Positions 14,518 to 22,487 of a stretch of 60,000 nucleotides of DNA are shown here, one piece after another. Origin of the DNA: UBA1206 sp045600105 (GTDB taxonomy: Bacteria > Bacillota > Clostridia > Oscillospirales > CAG-382); the NCBI GenBank assembly GCA_045600105.1, contig JAZRXG010000030.1, positions 1 to 60,000 on the forward strand, written 5' to 3'. The translations under genes and the position numbers were made by a program. How positions within the stretch are numbered: the first letter of the stretch is position 1; the number at the start of each line of letters is the position of its first letter. Below the pieces are notes generated by a model. It was not told the DNA's origin. It worked only from the letters and a program-made list of their open reading frames with translations, and made no database searches.

Positions 14518-15816
14518 TTACCTCGCCTTCTCGGACGCGAAGGTCTCGCAAAGCGCGTACCCGTCGGGCCCGTTGGTGACGAGCCTGACGCCGAGAGCGG
14601 CCTCAAGCTCTTTTACGGTCACTCCGTCAAGGAAAAGATCGCCGTCGTGATTGAGTGACGAACGGCTGATGAGCAGATTCCCGCTCACCTTTCCCTTGAG
14701 CTGCGCGATATAATCGCCGCCCGTGATGAGTCCGCTGACGGTGACCGTTTCGCCGAAAAAGTCATTTCTTATTCTGAATACGTTTATTTTTCTTTTGGGG
14801 AATTTCTTTTCGAATTCGTTTGCAAGGCGGGACATGAGCGGATACGCCGCGTATCCCGTGGCAAGGTTGAGCGTGCCTTCCTCGCTTTCTTCGATGTCCT
14901 CGAGAGCCGCCATAAACGATTCACCCGTGTCGGTCAGCATGCCGACGCCGTTATCGTACTGCTCAAATCCCTCGTAATAATCGGACGTGTGAAGCGCTCT
15001 TTCCGCGATGAGATAGAACTCGTCGGAGCAGAAGACCTTCCCTTCCCCCGTTTCGCGCTTCATTGCGTCGTGGAACGCTTCGACGGTGTCGATGACGTCC
15101 GACGCCGTTTTTTTGTCGTACGGCACGAGCGGATAAAGCCCGTCGCGGTGCCGCGTAAGCCCCGCGGGGACCACCGACGCCGAACGCAGAGTGGGGAGCT
15201 CTTTTATTTTCGAGAGCGAATATTCAAGCGCGCCGCCGTCGTTTATGCCGCGGCAGAGCACGAACTGCAGATTGAGCCCGACGCCTCCTTCGGCAAGACG
15301 GTACAGCTTTTTGAGGCTTTCGCCCGCGAACCTGTTGCCCGTGAGGAAGACGCGCAGCTTTTCGTCCATCGAGTGCACCGACACGTTGATGGGCGTGATT
15401 TTCATTTCTATTATACGCTCGATATCTCTGTCGGTGAGATTCGTGAGCGTGACGTAGCTGCCCTGCAGGAACGAGAGCCTTTCGTCGTCGTCCTTGAAAT
15501 AGATGCTCTCCCTCATTCCGCGCGGGTTCTGGTCGATGAAGCAGAAGACACACTTGTTGCGGCAGCTTCTCTTTTTGTCCATCAGATAGGTCCCGAAGCA
15601 GAGACCGAGATCGTCATAGGTGCCTTTTTTTATCTCAAAATTTATACTTTCGCCGTCTCTTTCGATGACAAGCGACACGGTTTTTTCGGAAGAATAAAAT
15701 CGGTAGTCGAGCACGTCGTTTATTTCTTTTCCGTTGATCGAAACGAGCCTGTCGCCGCTTTTTATTCCTTTTGCTTCGCACACCGACCCGTTTTCGACGC
15801 CGCATATATCGACCAT
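14518..15816 (-). CDS. DUF512 protein: PDZ-like N-terminus plus radical-SAM-type cluster
   Basis: A 432-residue cytoplasmic protein. Residues 1-60 form a PDZ-like domain (AKGIKSGDRLVSINGKEI). A CxxxCxxC cluster follows at Cys85, Cys89 and Cys92, as in radical-SAM enzymes, with FIDQNPRGMRESIYFKDDDER after it. The C-terminal DUF512 domain ends near 430. The family is widespread in Firmicutes, usually next to der as here, but its reaction is not established to my knowledge. GGAGGTG precedes the start. A terminator-like hairpin sits only about 18 bp upstream of that ribosome site, so expression may depend on read-through or attenuation. Confidence 0.85.
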   Translation of the reverse strand: MVDICGVENGSVCEAKGIKSGDRLVSINGKEINDVLDYRFYSSEKTVSLVIERDGESINFEIKKGTYDDLGLCFGTYLMDKKRSCRNKCVFCFIDQNPRGMRESIYFKDDDERLSFLQGSYVTLTNLTDRDIERIIEMKITPINVSVHSMDEKLRVFLTGNRFAGESLKKLYRLAEGGVGLNLQFVLCRGINDGGALEYSLSKIKELPTLRSASVVPAGLTRHRDGLYPLVPYDKKTASDVIDTVEAFHDAMKRETGEGKVFCSDEFYLIAERALHTSDYYEGFEQYDNGVGMLTDTGESFMAALEDIEESEEGTLNLATGYAAYPLMSRLANEFEKKFPKRKINVFRIRNDFFGETVTVSGLITGGDYIAQLKGKVSGNLLISRSSLNHDGDLFLDGVTVKELEAALGVRLVTNGPDGYALCETFASEKAR

Positions 15817-15842
15817 TTTTTCACCTCCGGAAATTGCGAAAA

Positions 15843-15875
15843 AAGGCGGATGCTTTTGTATGCAATCCGCCCGTT
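15843..15875 (-). terminator. Terminator (or attenuator) between rpmF and the DUF512 gene
   Basis: On the minus strand GGCGGATT and ATCCGCC arms around an A-rich loop are followed directly by TTTTTT. The tail runs into the leader of the DUF512 gene, whose ribosome site starts a few bases on; no separate promoter was found in between. Confidence 0.7.
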
Positions 15876-15951
15876 TTACTTTGAAGTTTTTACGATTATT
15901 TCCGCGTTATCGGCAAAAATCGCCCCTGTAACGCGGTTCTCTGCGTCAAAA

Positions 15952-16140
15952 TCAGTCTTCAGCTTTGACCTCTAAAACTTCTTTGCCGCCGTATGTGCCG
16001 CATTTGCTGCAAACTCTGTGAGAGAGATTGTATTCACCGCACTTAGGGCATTTCGTCATGCCGGGCTGTTCGAGCTTCCAGGTGCTGGAACGTCTCTTGT
16101 CTCTTCTTGCCTTGGAAACCTTACTCTTGGGTACTGCCAT
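15952..16140 (-). CDS. rpmF: 50S ribosomal protein L32
   Basis: A 62-residue protein beginning MAVPKSKVSKARRDKRR with the zinc-ribbon form of L32 (CPKC and CSKC, about residues 31-47). The start at 16140 is supported by GGAGGTG 8 bp upstream and by the family N-terminus. It is paired with the DUF177 gene, as in most bacteria. The gap 15876-15951 holds nothing else recognised. Confidence 0.95.
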   Translation of the reverse strand: MAVPKSKVSKARRDKRRSSTWKLEQPGMTKCPKCGEYNLSHRVCSKCGTYGGKEVLEVKAED

Positions 16141-16162
16141 TTTTGGCACCTCCTTAGTTCAT

Positions 16163-16663
16163 TTATATATTTTTTTGTTTATTCAAATATTGCTTCAGCT
16201 TTTCCATCCTCGGGTCAATCTTCTTTTCACCGCAGGAGCATACGGAGTTATTGAGGTTGGCACCGCATCCGGGGCAAAGCCCTTTGCAGTCATCGCGGCA
16301 TAAAAACCGCGTTGGCATACTTAAAATAATGTTGCTCACGCAGACGTCGTCGAGATCGAGTTTTCCGTCGTCAAGCAGAATGAACTTGTCTTCGTCCTCC
16401 TCGGATTCGAGGGATCTCGCAATGGGGCTTTCGACGTCAAATGAGTGGCTGCCGTCGTATTCCTCGCCGCATCTCGCGCAGACGACTCTGTACGAAAGCG
16501 TGAACGACGCCGAAAACTCGGCGTAATCGGCAAAGCCGCGGCATTTTCCGTTCACCTTGCAGACTCCCGACACGATATCGGGTGAAAGCTCGGCAAGGTC
16601 GTATTCGGACGCGAAGGGTATCTCTTTTACGTTTCCGGAAAAGATCGGTTTCAAATCAAGCAT
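16163..16663 (-). CDS. DUF177 (YceD) protein
   Basis: A 166-residue cytoplasmic protein of the YceD family, encoded immediately before rpmF and implicated in 23S rRNA/ribosome maturation. The family pattern appears in the CARCGEEY motif near residue 63 and the Cys-rich C-terminus (CRDDCKGLCPGCGANLN, then CSC), which probably binds zinc. GGAGGG precedes the start. It is driven by a perfect consensus promoter, consistent with ribosomal co-expression. Confidence 0.9.
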   Translation of the reverse strand: MLDLKPIFSGNVKEIPFASEYDLAELSPDIVSGVCKVNGKCRGFADYAEFSASFTLSYRVVCARCGEEYDGSHSFDVESPIARSLESEEDEDKFILLDDGKLDLDDVCVSNIILSMPTRFLCRDDCKGLCPGCGANLNNSVCSCGEKKIDPRMEKLKQYLNKQKNI

Positions 16664-16693
16664 AGTACACCCTCCGATAATGCAGCAAAAGAC

Positions 16694-16722
16694 ATTATAT
16701 CGTCGTTTTCCTTACTTGTCAA
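16694..16722 (-). promoter_or_regulatory. Perfect consensus sigma-A promoter of DUF177-rpmF
   Basis: On the minus strand TTGACA (16717-16722) and TATAAT (16694-16699) are separated by exactly 17 bp. Confidence 0.92.
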
Positions 16723-16840
16723 GAGTTTTTTCAGGAAAAGTCCTTGATTTTCAAAATATTTTTTATATTTTTTCCGTCTGCGAATAACGTTTGTCCTCTT
16801 CGGGAAGAATAAAGGAGAAAAAACAACGGAGGAAAAAGAA

Positions 16841-17002
16841 ATGTTTGACAAATTCAAATGCAGAATGGTCCTTATGTCCGTCCTTATCGCGATGATATCC
16901 GGCATCGTCGCCGGCCTTACCGTGTCGTGCGTGGAAAACCGCTCGAAAATAAACAGGAAATGCAAAAAGGCGTTCAAGCAGCTCGAAGACAAAATGACGT
17001 GA
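16841..17002 (+). CDS. Small single-span membrane protein
   Basis: A 53-residue peptide with a basic start (MFDKFKCRM), one hydrophobic helix (about 9-30, ending VSCVEN) and a basic, helical tail. GGAGG is well placed, and a terminator-like hairpin follows at 17025-17047. No family is recognised. The VSC sequence is a weak lipobox candidate, but its -3 residue is Thr, so a plain membrane anchor is likelier. No clear promoter was found in 16723-16840. Confidence 0.55.
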   Translation: MFDKFKCRMVLMSVLIAMISGIVAGLTVSCVENRSKINRKCKKAFKQLEDKMT

Positions 17003-17024
17003 GACAATTCGGAATTGATGTCGG

Positions 17025-17047
17025 TTTCCGCACGTTTCGTGCGGAAA
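17025..17047. terminator. Hairpin between convergent genes
   Basis: TTTCCGCACG and CGTGCGGAAA arms around TTT; the tail is only moderately T-rich. It serves the small plus-strand gene and probably the minus-strand QueG-like gene. Confidence 0.55.
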
Positions 17048-17058
17048 TCATTCTATTT

Positions 17059-17074
17059 GCTTAATGCTTAAAGC
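17059..17074 (-). repeat. TTAAGC-type repeat, two units, at the QueG-like gene stop
   Basis: A short member of a dispersed 7-8-nt-period repeat (see 28542). The TAA stop of the minus-strand gene lies within it. Confidence 0.6.
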
Positions 17075-17744
17075 TTTTCAGGTGCGGGCAGGCTTTCATG
17101 CACAGTCCGCAGACGGCGCCCCTGCCGATGTCCTTGTAGGTCTTCATGTGGTCTGAACATTTTTTAGGGTCGAACAGGTCTTTCCTCGTCAGTCCCTCGT
17201 GCCAGACGACGCCCTTGAGAGCGCCCGCGGGGCAGGCGGAAACGCATTTTCCGCAGCCCGTGCAGAGGGACGGAAACGGTCCGGCGTACGTATCGAGCGG
17301 AAGATCGGTCAGCACGGTCGCGAGCCGCACGCCGATGCCGCCCCTGGCGTCGATGAACAGATTGTTCATGCCGATGCCGCCCATTCCCGCTCTGACGGCA
17401 GCCGTCTTGTGCGGAAAAACGCCGTTGTATTTCTCTTCCTCGCCGTTTCGCGACTGGCTCGCCGCGATCGGGAACGCCGAAAAGCCCTTTTCTTCGATAA
17501 AGCGGACGACGTCGAGGCATATCGAATCGAGCCGCGCGTTGACGGCGCGGTAATGCTGAAAATACATCATGCTCGGTCTGTCGGTTATGGTCTCGAGCAC
17601 GGCGGAGCTCAGCTTGCAGGTGAACGAAACGGCGTTCACAAGGCGCCGCGGCACGTCGTCCGGCAGGCAGTCGCCGACGAACGCAAAGCCGCAGTTCACC
17701 GCTCCGAGCGACGACAAAAGCTCTTTCAGTTCTTTTTCGTACAT
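17061..17744 (-). CDS. QueG-like double 4Fe-4S protein
   Basis: A 227-residue protein. An N-terminal region resembles epoxyqueuosine reductase (YFQHYRAVNARLD, then AGMGGIGMNNLFID, then GVRLATVLTD). Two ferredoxin clusters follow: CTGCGKCVSACP, and Cys in KKCSDH plus CGLCMKACP. True QueG proteins are 300-380 residues and carry a longer N-terminal domain, so this shorter form may act on another substrate. The ATG at 17744 is chosen because AAAGGG precedes it; a GTG further up overlaps the rsmG stop but has no ribosome site. It is the last gene of the tRNA-modification operon, which fits a queuosine role but does not prove it. Confidence 0.8.
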   Translation of the reverse strand: MYEKELKELLSSLGAVNCGFAFVGDCLPDDVPRRLVNAVSFTCKLSSAVLETITDRPSMMYFQHYRAVNARLDSICLDVVRFIEEKGFSAFPIAASQSRNGEEEKYNGVFPHKTAAVRAGMGGIGMNNLFIDARGGIGVRLATVLTDLPLDTYAGPFPSLCTGCGKCVSACPAGALKGVVWHEGLTRKDLFDPKKCSDHMKTYKDIGRGAVCGLCMKACPHLKSFKH

Positions 17745-17764
17745 AGTTTTCCCTTTATCCGCTG

Positions 17765-18457
17765 TCACAGCGGCTTTTTCGTTATCTGCGAATTATGTCT
17801 GGGGTAAGCGTCGGGAGTGCGCGACTCTTTTGCGATGACGATGAGCGTATGAGTGTGTCCCGAAAGCGGCAGATCGTATCTGATCATATCGACGATCCTT
17901 CCGCCGAGCGTTTTCACGGCGTTTTCGGCGTCACGCGCTTCTTCTTCGCCGTTCGAGCCCTTCATCGCGACGAAAAATCCGTTCGGTTTTACGTATGGCA
18001 TGCACCATTCGCAAAGCACGTTGAGGCGGGCGACCCCGCGCGACAGCACGGTGTCGAACGAATCGCGGTACTTTTTGTCGTGCGAGAGCTCCTCGGCTCT
18101 GCCGCAAAGCGTGCTTATATTGTCAAGCCCCGCCGCTTTTGCCGTTTCGGCGATGAAATCGAGCTTTTTCGCCGTAGCGTCAAGCGCCGTAACGTCGAGC
18201 CCCAAATACACCGCGACGGGAAACGCGGGGAATCCTCCGCCGCTTCCGACGTCGAGCACTTTTCCCTTGACGTACGGCGTGGTGAGCGGATAAAGCGAGT
18301 CGGCAAAATGGAGTTCAGCCGCTTCTTCGGGCGTTTTTATCGAGGTGAGGTTCATCACCTTGTTTTTTTCTTCGAGAAGTTCGTATATTTTCGCCATTTT
18401 TTCCGCTTTTTCATCGTCGAGCGGAAGGGGCGAATGTTTTTTGATGAGTTCAATCAT
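17765..18457 (-). CDS. rsmG: 16S rRNA (guanine527-N7)-methyltransferase RsmG
   Basis: A 230-residue SAM-dependent methyltransferase modifying G527 of 16S rRNA. Family motifs are NLTSIKTPEE, LHFADSL, the SAM-binding VLDVGSGGGFPAFPVAV, and SRGVARL. The start at 18457 is preceded by AAGGGA and overlaps the mnmG stop by 8 bp; an upstream TTG is less likely. It sits in the usual mnmE-mnmG-rsmG order. Confidence 0.93.
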   Translation of the reverse strand: MIELIKKHSPLPLDDEKAEKMAKIYELLEEKNKVMNLTSIKTPEEAAELHFADSLYPLTTPYVKGKVLDVGSGGGFPAFPVAVYLGLDVTALDATAKKLDFIAETAKAAGLDNISTLCGRAEELSHDKKYRDSFDTVLSRGVARLNVLCEWCMPYVKPNGFFVAMKGSNGEEEARDAENAVKTLGGRIVDMIRYDLPLSGHTHTLIVIAKESRTPDAYPRHNSQITKKPL

Positions 18458-20315
18458 TTCTGTTCCCTTTCTGGGCAAGCCAGATGAGCAGCACCGACAC
18501 GTCGGCAGGCGACACGCCCGATATCCTCGACGCGCGTCCGACCGAATCGGGACGCATCTTCGAGAGCTTCTGCATCGCTTCGATGCGGAGTCCCTTGATC
18601 TGCGTATAGTCGGTATCGGGAGGTATCATTTTTTCTTCGAGTTTGCCGAAGCGTTCGACCTCGGCAAGCTGCTTTTTGATATATCCTTCATATTTTATTT
18701 CTATCTCGGCACGGCGCGCGGTCTTGTAATCGTAATCCGTCCTGCCCTCGAGCGCGTACACGTCCTCGATGACGATGCCCGGACGCTTCAGCAGCTCGGA
18801 CGCGCGGAAACCGACGGCGGACTTTTCGTATCCCTTGGAAACGAGGAGCCAGTCGAGCTTTTCGCCCATCCTGACGGTGGTCGTGTTGAGATATTCTATC
18901 TCGTTTTCAAGCGCCTTTTCCTCGGCAAGGAAGGTCTGATAGTCTTTTTCGGTAACAAGCCCTATGGCGTAGCCCTTGGGCGTGAGTCTGGTTTTGGCGT
19001 TGTCCTGACGCAGATAGAGGCGGTATTCGCTTCTGCTCGTCATCATACGGTAGGGCTCGTTCGTTCCCTTGGTGACGAGGTCGTCGATGAGGGTGCCGAT
19101 GTACGACTCGGCACGCGAAAGCACGAACGGCTTTTCGCCCTTTATCTTGAGCGCGGCGTTGATGCCGGCGATAAGTCCCTGGGCCGCCGCTTCTTCATAT
19201 CCCGACGAGCCGTTGAACTGTCCCGCGCCGTAAAGCCCGGGGATATCGCGGAACTCAAGCGTCGGGGCAAGCTGGGTCGGGTCGATGCAGTCGTATTCGA
19301 TGGCGTAGGCGGTACGCATTATCTTTGCGTGGGTCAGCCCCTTGATGGAGTGGATTATCTCGCGCTGGACGTCCTCCGGCATGGACGACGAAAGCCCCTG
19401 CAGGTACATTTCCTTGGTATCGCTGCCCATCGGCTCGACGAATATCTGATGTCTTTCCTTGTCGGCAAAGCGGACGACCTTGTCCTCGATGGACGGGCAG
19501 TATCTCGGTCCCGTCCCCTTTATGGCGCCGCCGAACAGAGGTGAGCGGTGGAGGTTTGCGCGGATTATTTCGTGCGTTTTTGCGTTGGTATAGGTTATAT
19601 AGCAGCCGAAAGTGTTCTTGCCGAAGCCTTCGGAAGCGAAAAGGTACGCCTTTTCGTCGCCCTCCTGAAGCTCCATTTCGTCGTAGTCAAGGCTGTCGGC
19701 GTGGACTCTGGCAGGCGTGCCCGTCTTGAAGCGGACAATCTTTACGCCGTGTCCGATGAGGTCGCCCGTGAGGACGGTGGCGGGCAGCGTGTTGTCGGGG
19801 CCCGACTTGTAGGACGCGTCGCCCACGATTATTTTTCCGCCGAGCGACGTACCGGTGGCGATTATCACGGCATTTGCGCTGTATTTCATGCCGAACGCGG
19901 TGTAAGCCCCCGTGATGACGCCGTTTTCGACGCATATCCCCGTTATCTCGGCTTGGATAAGCAGCAGGTTCGGCGTGCTTTCGAGCACTTTTTTCATATA
20001 ATTGCGGTATTTTACCCTGTCCGCCTGCATACGCAGCGAGTGGACGGCAGGGCCTTTCGACTCGTTGAGCATACGCGACTGAAGCATTACTTCGTCGGCG
20101 GCTTTGCCCATTTCGCCGCCGAGAGCGGTAAGCTCGTAGACGAGGTGTCCCTTGCCCGTTCCGCCGATGGACGGATTGCAGGGCATATTGCCGACAAGGT
20201 CCATATTCATCGTGAACACCGCGGTCTTCATTCCGAGACGAGCCGACGCGAGCGCCGCTTCGATGCCGGCGTGTCCGGCACCGACCACGAGTACGTCAAA
20301 TTCAAGTTCGTTCAT
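18450..20315 (-). CDS. mnmG: tRNA uridine-34 modification enzyme MnmG (GidA)
   Basis: A 621-residue FAD protein that, with MnmE, installs carboxymethylaminomethyl on wobble U34. The dinucleotide motif GAGHAGIEAALA is at about 12-23, the PCNPSIGGTGKGHLVYE block follows, and the C-terminal helical domain interacting with MnmE is intact. Length is typical (about 625). GGAAGTG precedes the start. No promoter is seen in the 125 bp after mnmE, only palindromes, so read-through from mnmE is likely. Confidence 0.96.
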   Translation of the reverse strand: MNELEFDVLVVGAGHAGIEAALASARLGMKTAVFTMNMDLVGNMPCNPSIGGTGKGHLVYELTALGGEMGKAADEVMLQSRMLNESKGPAVHSLRMQADRVKYRNYMKKVLESTPNLLLIQAEITGICVENGVITGAYTAFGMKYSANAVIIATGTSLGGKIIVGDASYKSGPDNTLPATVLTGDLIGHGVKIVRFKTGTPARVHADSLDYDEMELQEGDEKAYLFASEGFGKNTFGCYITYTNAKTHEIIRANLHRSPLFGGAIKGTGPRYCPSIEDKVVRFADKERHQIFVEPMGSDTKEMYLQGLSSSMPEDVQREIIHSIKGLTHAKIMRTAYAIEYDCIDPTQLAPTLEFRDIPGLYGAGQFNGSSGYEEAAAQGLIAGINAALKIKGEKPFVLSRAESYIGTLIDDLVTKGTNEPYRMMTSRSEYRLYLRQDNAKTRLTPKGYAIGLVTEKDYQTFLAEEKALENEIEYLNTTTVRMGEKLDWLLVSKGYEKSAVGFRASELLKRPGIVIEDVYALEGRTDYDYKTARRAEIEIKYEGYIKKQLAEVERFGKLEEKMIPPDTDYTQIKGLRIEAMQKLSKMRPDSVGRASRISGVSPADVSVLLIWLAQKGNRND

Positions 20316-20412
20316 ACAAACACTTCCAATATATCATCTGCCCGAAAACGCGGGCGAACGCGAAAATCGATTTTTCGATAATGTGAAACGAATGCGATAA
20401 GTGCGGGAAAGA

Positions 20413-20439
20413 CAATTGAAAAACGCGGTTTTTCAATTG
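20413..20439. other. Palindrome directly after the mnmE stop
   Basis: CAATTG arms enclose GAAAAACGCGGTTTT, giving a hairpin of about 12 bp, with only a weak T-tail on the minus strand. The core is the same 15-mer as in the ackA leader hairpin (5941-5971), although the outer arms are unrelated. Two smaller palindromes lie between it and mnmG. Confidence 0.6.
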
Positions 20440-20440
20440 G

Positions 20441-21799
20441 TTATTTACCGACGCAGAAATGCGAGAAAATATCGTTCACTATGTCTTCGGTGACGGCTTT
20501 GCCGTCTATTTCGTTCAGCGCCGAAAGCGCTTCTTCTATCTCGAGCCCCGCGACGTCCTGAGTGAACGAGTCGAGCGACTCAAGCGCCGAGGAAATACGG
20601 TCGATCGCTCTTGCGAGCGCTCCGCTCTGACGCGCCGAAACGATTATGCTGCCGTCGGAAACGCAGACGTTTTTGCCGCACATCTCGCTCACGGCGTCCT
20701 TAAGCTCGTCCATTCCCTCTCCCGTGGACGCGGAAAACGCGATCTCGCGTTCGAAAATACCCGATTTTGCCGTTTTTCCGTTGTCGGACTTGTTGTAGAC
20801 TGCGACGGTGACGTCTTTTTTGCCGCATTCGATTATGCGGTCGATCACTTTTTTATCGGCGTCGGTGACGGTGTTTTCGAGCACGAGCAGCACCATTTCG
20901 GCGTTTTCGATCTGTTCTCCCGCTTTTTTCACGCCTATCTGCTCGATCACGTCGTCGCTTTCGCGTATCCCCGCGGTGTCCGAAAGGTCGAGCACCACGT
21001 CGCCGAGCGTGATCTTTTCGGTTATGACGTCGCGCGTCGTGCCCTCGGTGTCGGTGACGATGGCGCGTTCGCTGCCCGCGAGTCTGTTCAGCAGCGACGA
21101 TTTGCCCGTGTTGGGTCTGCCGACTATGGCGGTCGGGATGCCCTCGCTTATCGCTTTGCCGTAGCGGCGCGTTTCGTAAAGTGCGTTCAGCTCGCCGAGT
21201 ATGGAGCGAAGCCGTTCTTTCATTTCGTCGACCGAAACGTCTGTCATATCCTCGTCGGGATAGTCGATGTAGGCGTACACCGACGACACGAGAAAGACGA
21301 GGCGCGAATAAATGCCGCCTATCTTCTGCGAAAGGCTGCCGCCCATCTGCAGCAGCGACACGTTCAGGTGCTTTTCGCTGACGGCGTCGATCATGCCGCC
21401 CACGGCTTCGGCTTCCGAAAGCGACATTTTGCCGTTCAGGAACGCACGGCGTGTAAATTCGCCGCGTCCCGCGTAAGACGCGCCGGCGGCGATGCAGGCG
21501 GAAAGCAGCTTTTCGGTGACGAGCGGTCCGCCGTGGCAGCAGAGCTCGGCGGTGTCCTCGCCCGTGAACGAGCGCGGAGCCTTGTAAAGCACCGCCATGC
21601 CGTCGTCAAAAACGCCTTTTCTGTCGGAAAACCTTCCGTATACGACGGTGTTCGGCTTGTATTCTTCTATTTTTTTGCCCGACGCGGGCGCAAACACGGC
21701 AGACGCTACGCGAAACGCCTCGTCGCCGCTTATTCTTATGAGCGCGACACCGCCCTTGCCTCTCGGCGACGAAACGGCGGCTATCGTTCTGTTTACCAT
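20441..21799 (-). CDS. mnmE: tRNA modification GTPase MnmE (TrmE)
   Basis: A 452-residue protein: an N-terminal folate-binding domain (TIAAVSSPRGKGGVALIRISG), a helical domain, and an inserted GTPase with GRPNTGKS and DTEGTTRD. The C-terminal CVGK carries the essential Cys. It partners MnmG in U34 modification. The start at 21799 matches the family; the open frame upstream is non-homologous. It lies 4 bp after the trmL stop. Confidence 0.96.
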   Translation of the reverse strand: MVNRTIAAVSSPRGKGGVALIRISGDEAFRVASAVFAPASGKKIEEYKPNTVVYGRFSDRKGVFDDGMAVLYKAPRSFTGEDTAELCCHGGPLVTEKLLSACIAAGASYAGRGEFTRRAFLNGKMSLSEAEAVGGMIDAVSEKHLNVSLLQMGGSLSQKIGGIYSRLVFLVSSVYAYIDYPDEDMTDVSVDEMKERLRSILGELNALYETRRYGKAISEGIPTAIVGRPNTGKSSLLNRLAGSERAIVTDTEGTTRDVITEKITLGDVVLDLSDTAGIRESDDVIEQIGVKKAGEQIENAEMVLLVLENTVTDADKKVIDRIIECGKKDVTVAVYNKSDNGKTAKSGIFEREIAFSASTGEGMDELKDAVSEMCGKNVCVSDGSIIVSARQSGALARAIDRISSALESLDSFTQDVAGLEIEEALSALNEIDGKAVTEDIVNDIFSHFCVGK

Positions 21800-21803
21800 G
21801 TTT

Positions 21804-22298
21804 TCACTCTTTTCTTGTCGGGAATCTTCCCTTTCTGTTGAGCTCGTCGAATCCCTGCTGACGAAGCCCCTCGTAAACGGCGATCGCCACGGAATTCGAA
21901 AGGTTGAGGGAGCGAATCTCCTCAAACATGGGGATGCGTACGCAGTACGGCTCGTTGTCCACGAGCAGCGTCTCGGGCAGCCCCTTGGTCTCCTTGCCGA
22001 AGAACAGGTACGCGTTGTCGGGGTACGGCACCTCGGTGTAGCATTTCTGTGCCTTGGTGGAAAAATAATAGCAAAACGCGTCCGGATTCATCTCGCGGAA
22101 CTGTCCGATGTTGTCATAATAGGTCACGTCGAGGTATTGCCAATAGTCAAGACCTGCCCGCTTCAGATTTCGGTCGGTTATTTCAAATCCGAACGGACGG
22201 ATGAGGTGAAGACGCGAATGCGTGGCGACGCAGGTGCGGGCGATGTTGCCCGTGTTCTGCGGTATTTCGGGTTCGAGAAGTACGATGTTGAGTGACAT
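21804..22298 (-). CDS. trmL: tRNA (cytidine/uridine-34 2'-O)-methyltransferase TrmL
   Basis: A 164-residue SPOUT methyltransferase that 2'-O-methylates the wobble base of tRNA-Leu. Diagnostic motifs are LLEPEIPQNTGNIARTC at the start, LIRPFGFEI, and the knot region FGKETKGLPE then IPMFEEIRSLNLSNSVAIAVYE. It is first in an operon of tRNA-modifying enzymes. A GGGA weakly supports the start. Length matches the family. Confidence 0.93.
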   Translation of the reverse strand: MSLNIVLLEPEIPQNTGNIARTCVATHSRLHLIRPFGFEITDRNLKRAGLDYWQYLDVTYYDNIGQFREMNPDAFCYYFSTKAQKCYTEVPYPDNAYLFFGKETKGLPETLLVDNEPYCVRIPMFEEIRSLNLSNSVAIAVYEGLRQQGFDELNRKGRFPTRKE

Positions 22299-22339
22299 TT
22301 ATCCCACGGCTTTCATGATTTCATTATTATTCAGTTTGT

Positions 22340-22368
22340 ATCATATCACATTTTTATTATGTTTTCAA
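22340..22368 (-). promoter_or_regulatory. Sigma-A promoter of the trmL-mnmE-mnmG-rsmG operon
   Basis: On the minus strand TTGAAA (22363-22368) and TATGAT (22340-22345) are 17 bp apart, with an extended TGA before the -10 box. Confidence 0.75.
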
Positions 22369-22407
22369 TTATTTTTACAAAAAGGTATGTATTTTTTTAT
22401 TTTCTTA

Positions 22408-22416
22408 TGTTATTAT
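22408..22416 (+). promoter_or_regulatory. Possible extended -10 promoter of secA
   Basis: TGT-TATTAT fits an extended -10 box; the -35 region is poor. A GCGGCG/CGCCGC hairpin (22447-22463) then stands between the likely start of transcription and the secA ribosome site. The rest of 22369-22487 is AT-rich. Confidence 0.45.
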
Positions 22417-22487
22417 AGAATAAGCGAAAAATATTTTCAGGCACAAGCGGCGAAAAGCGCCGCAATACGATGTCACCGGAGGAAAAA

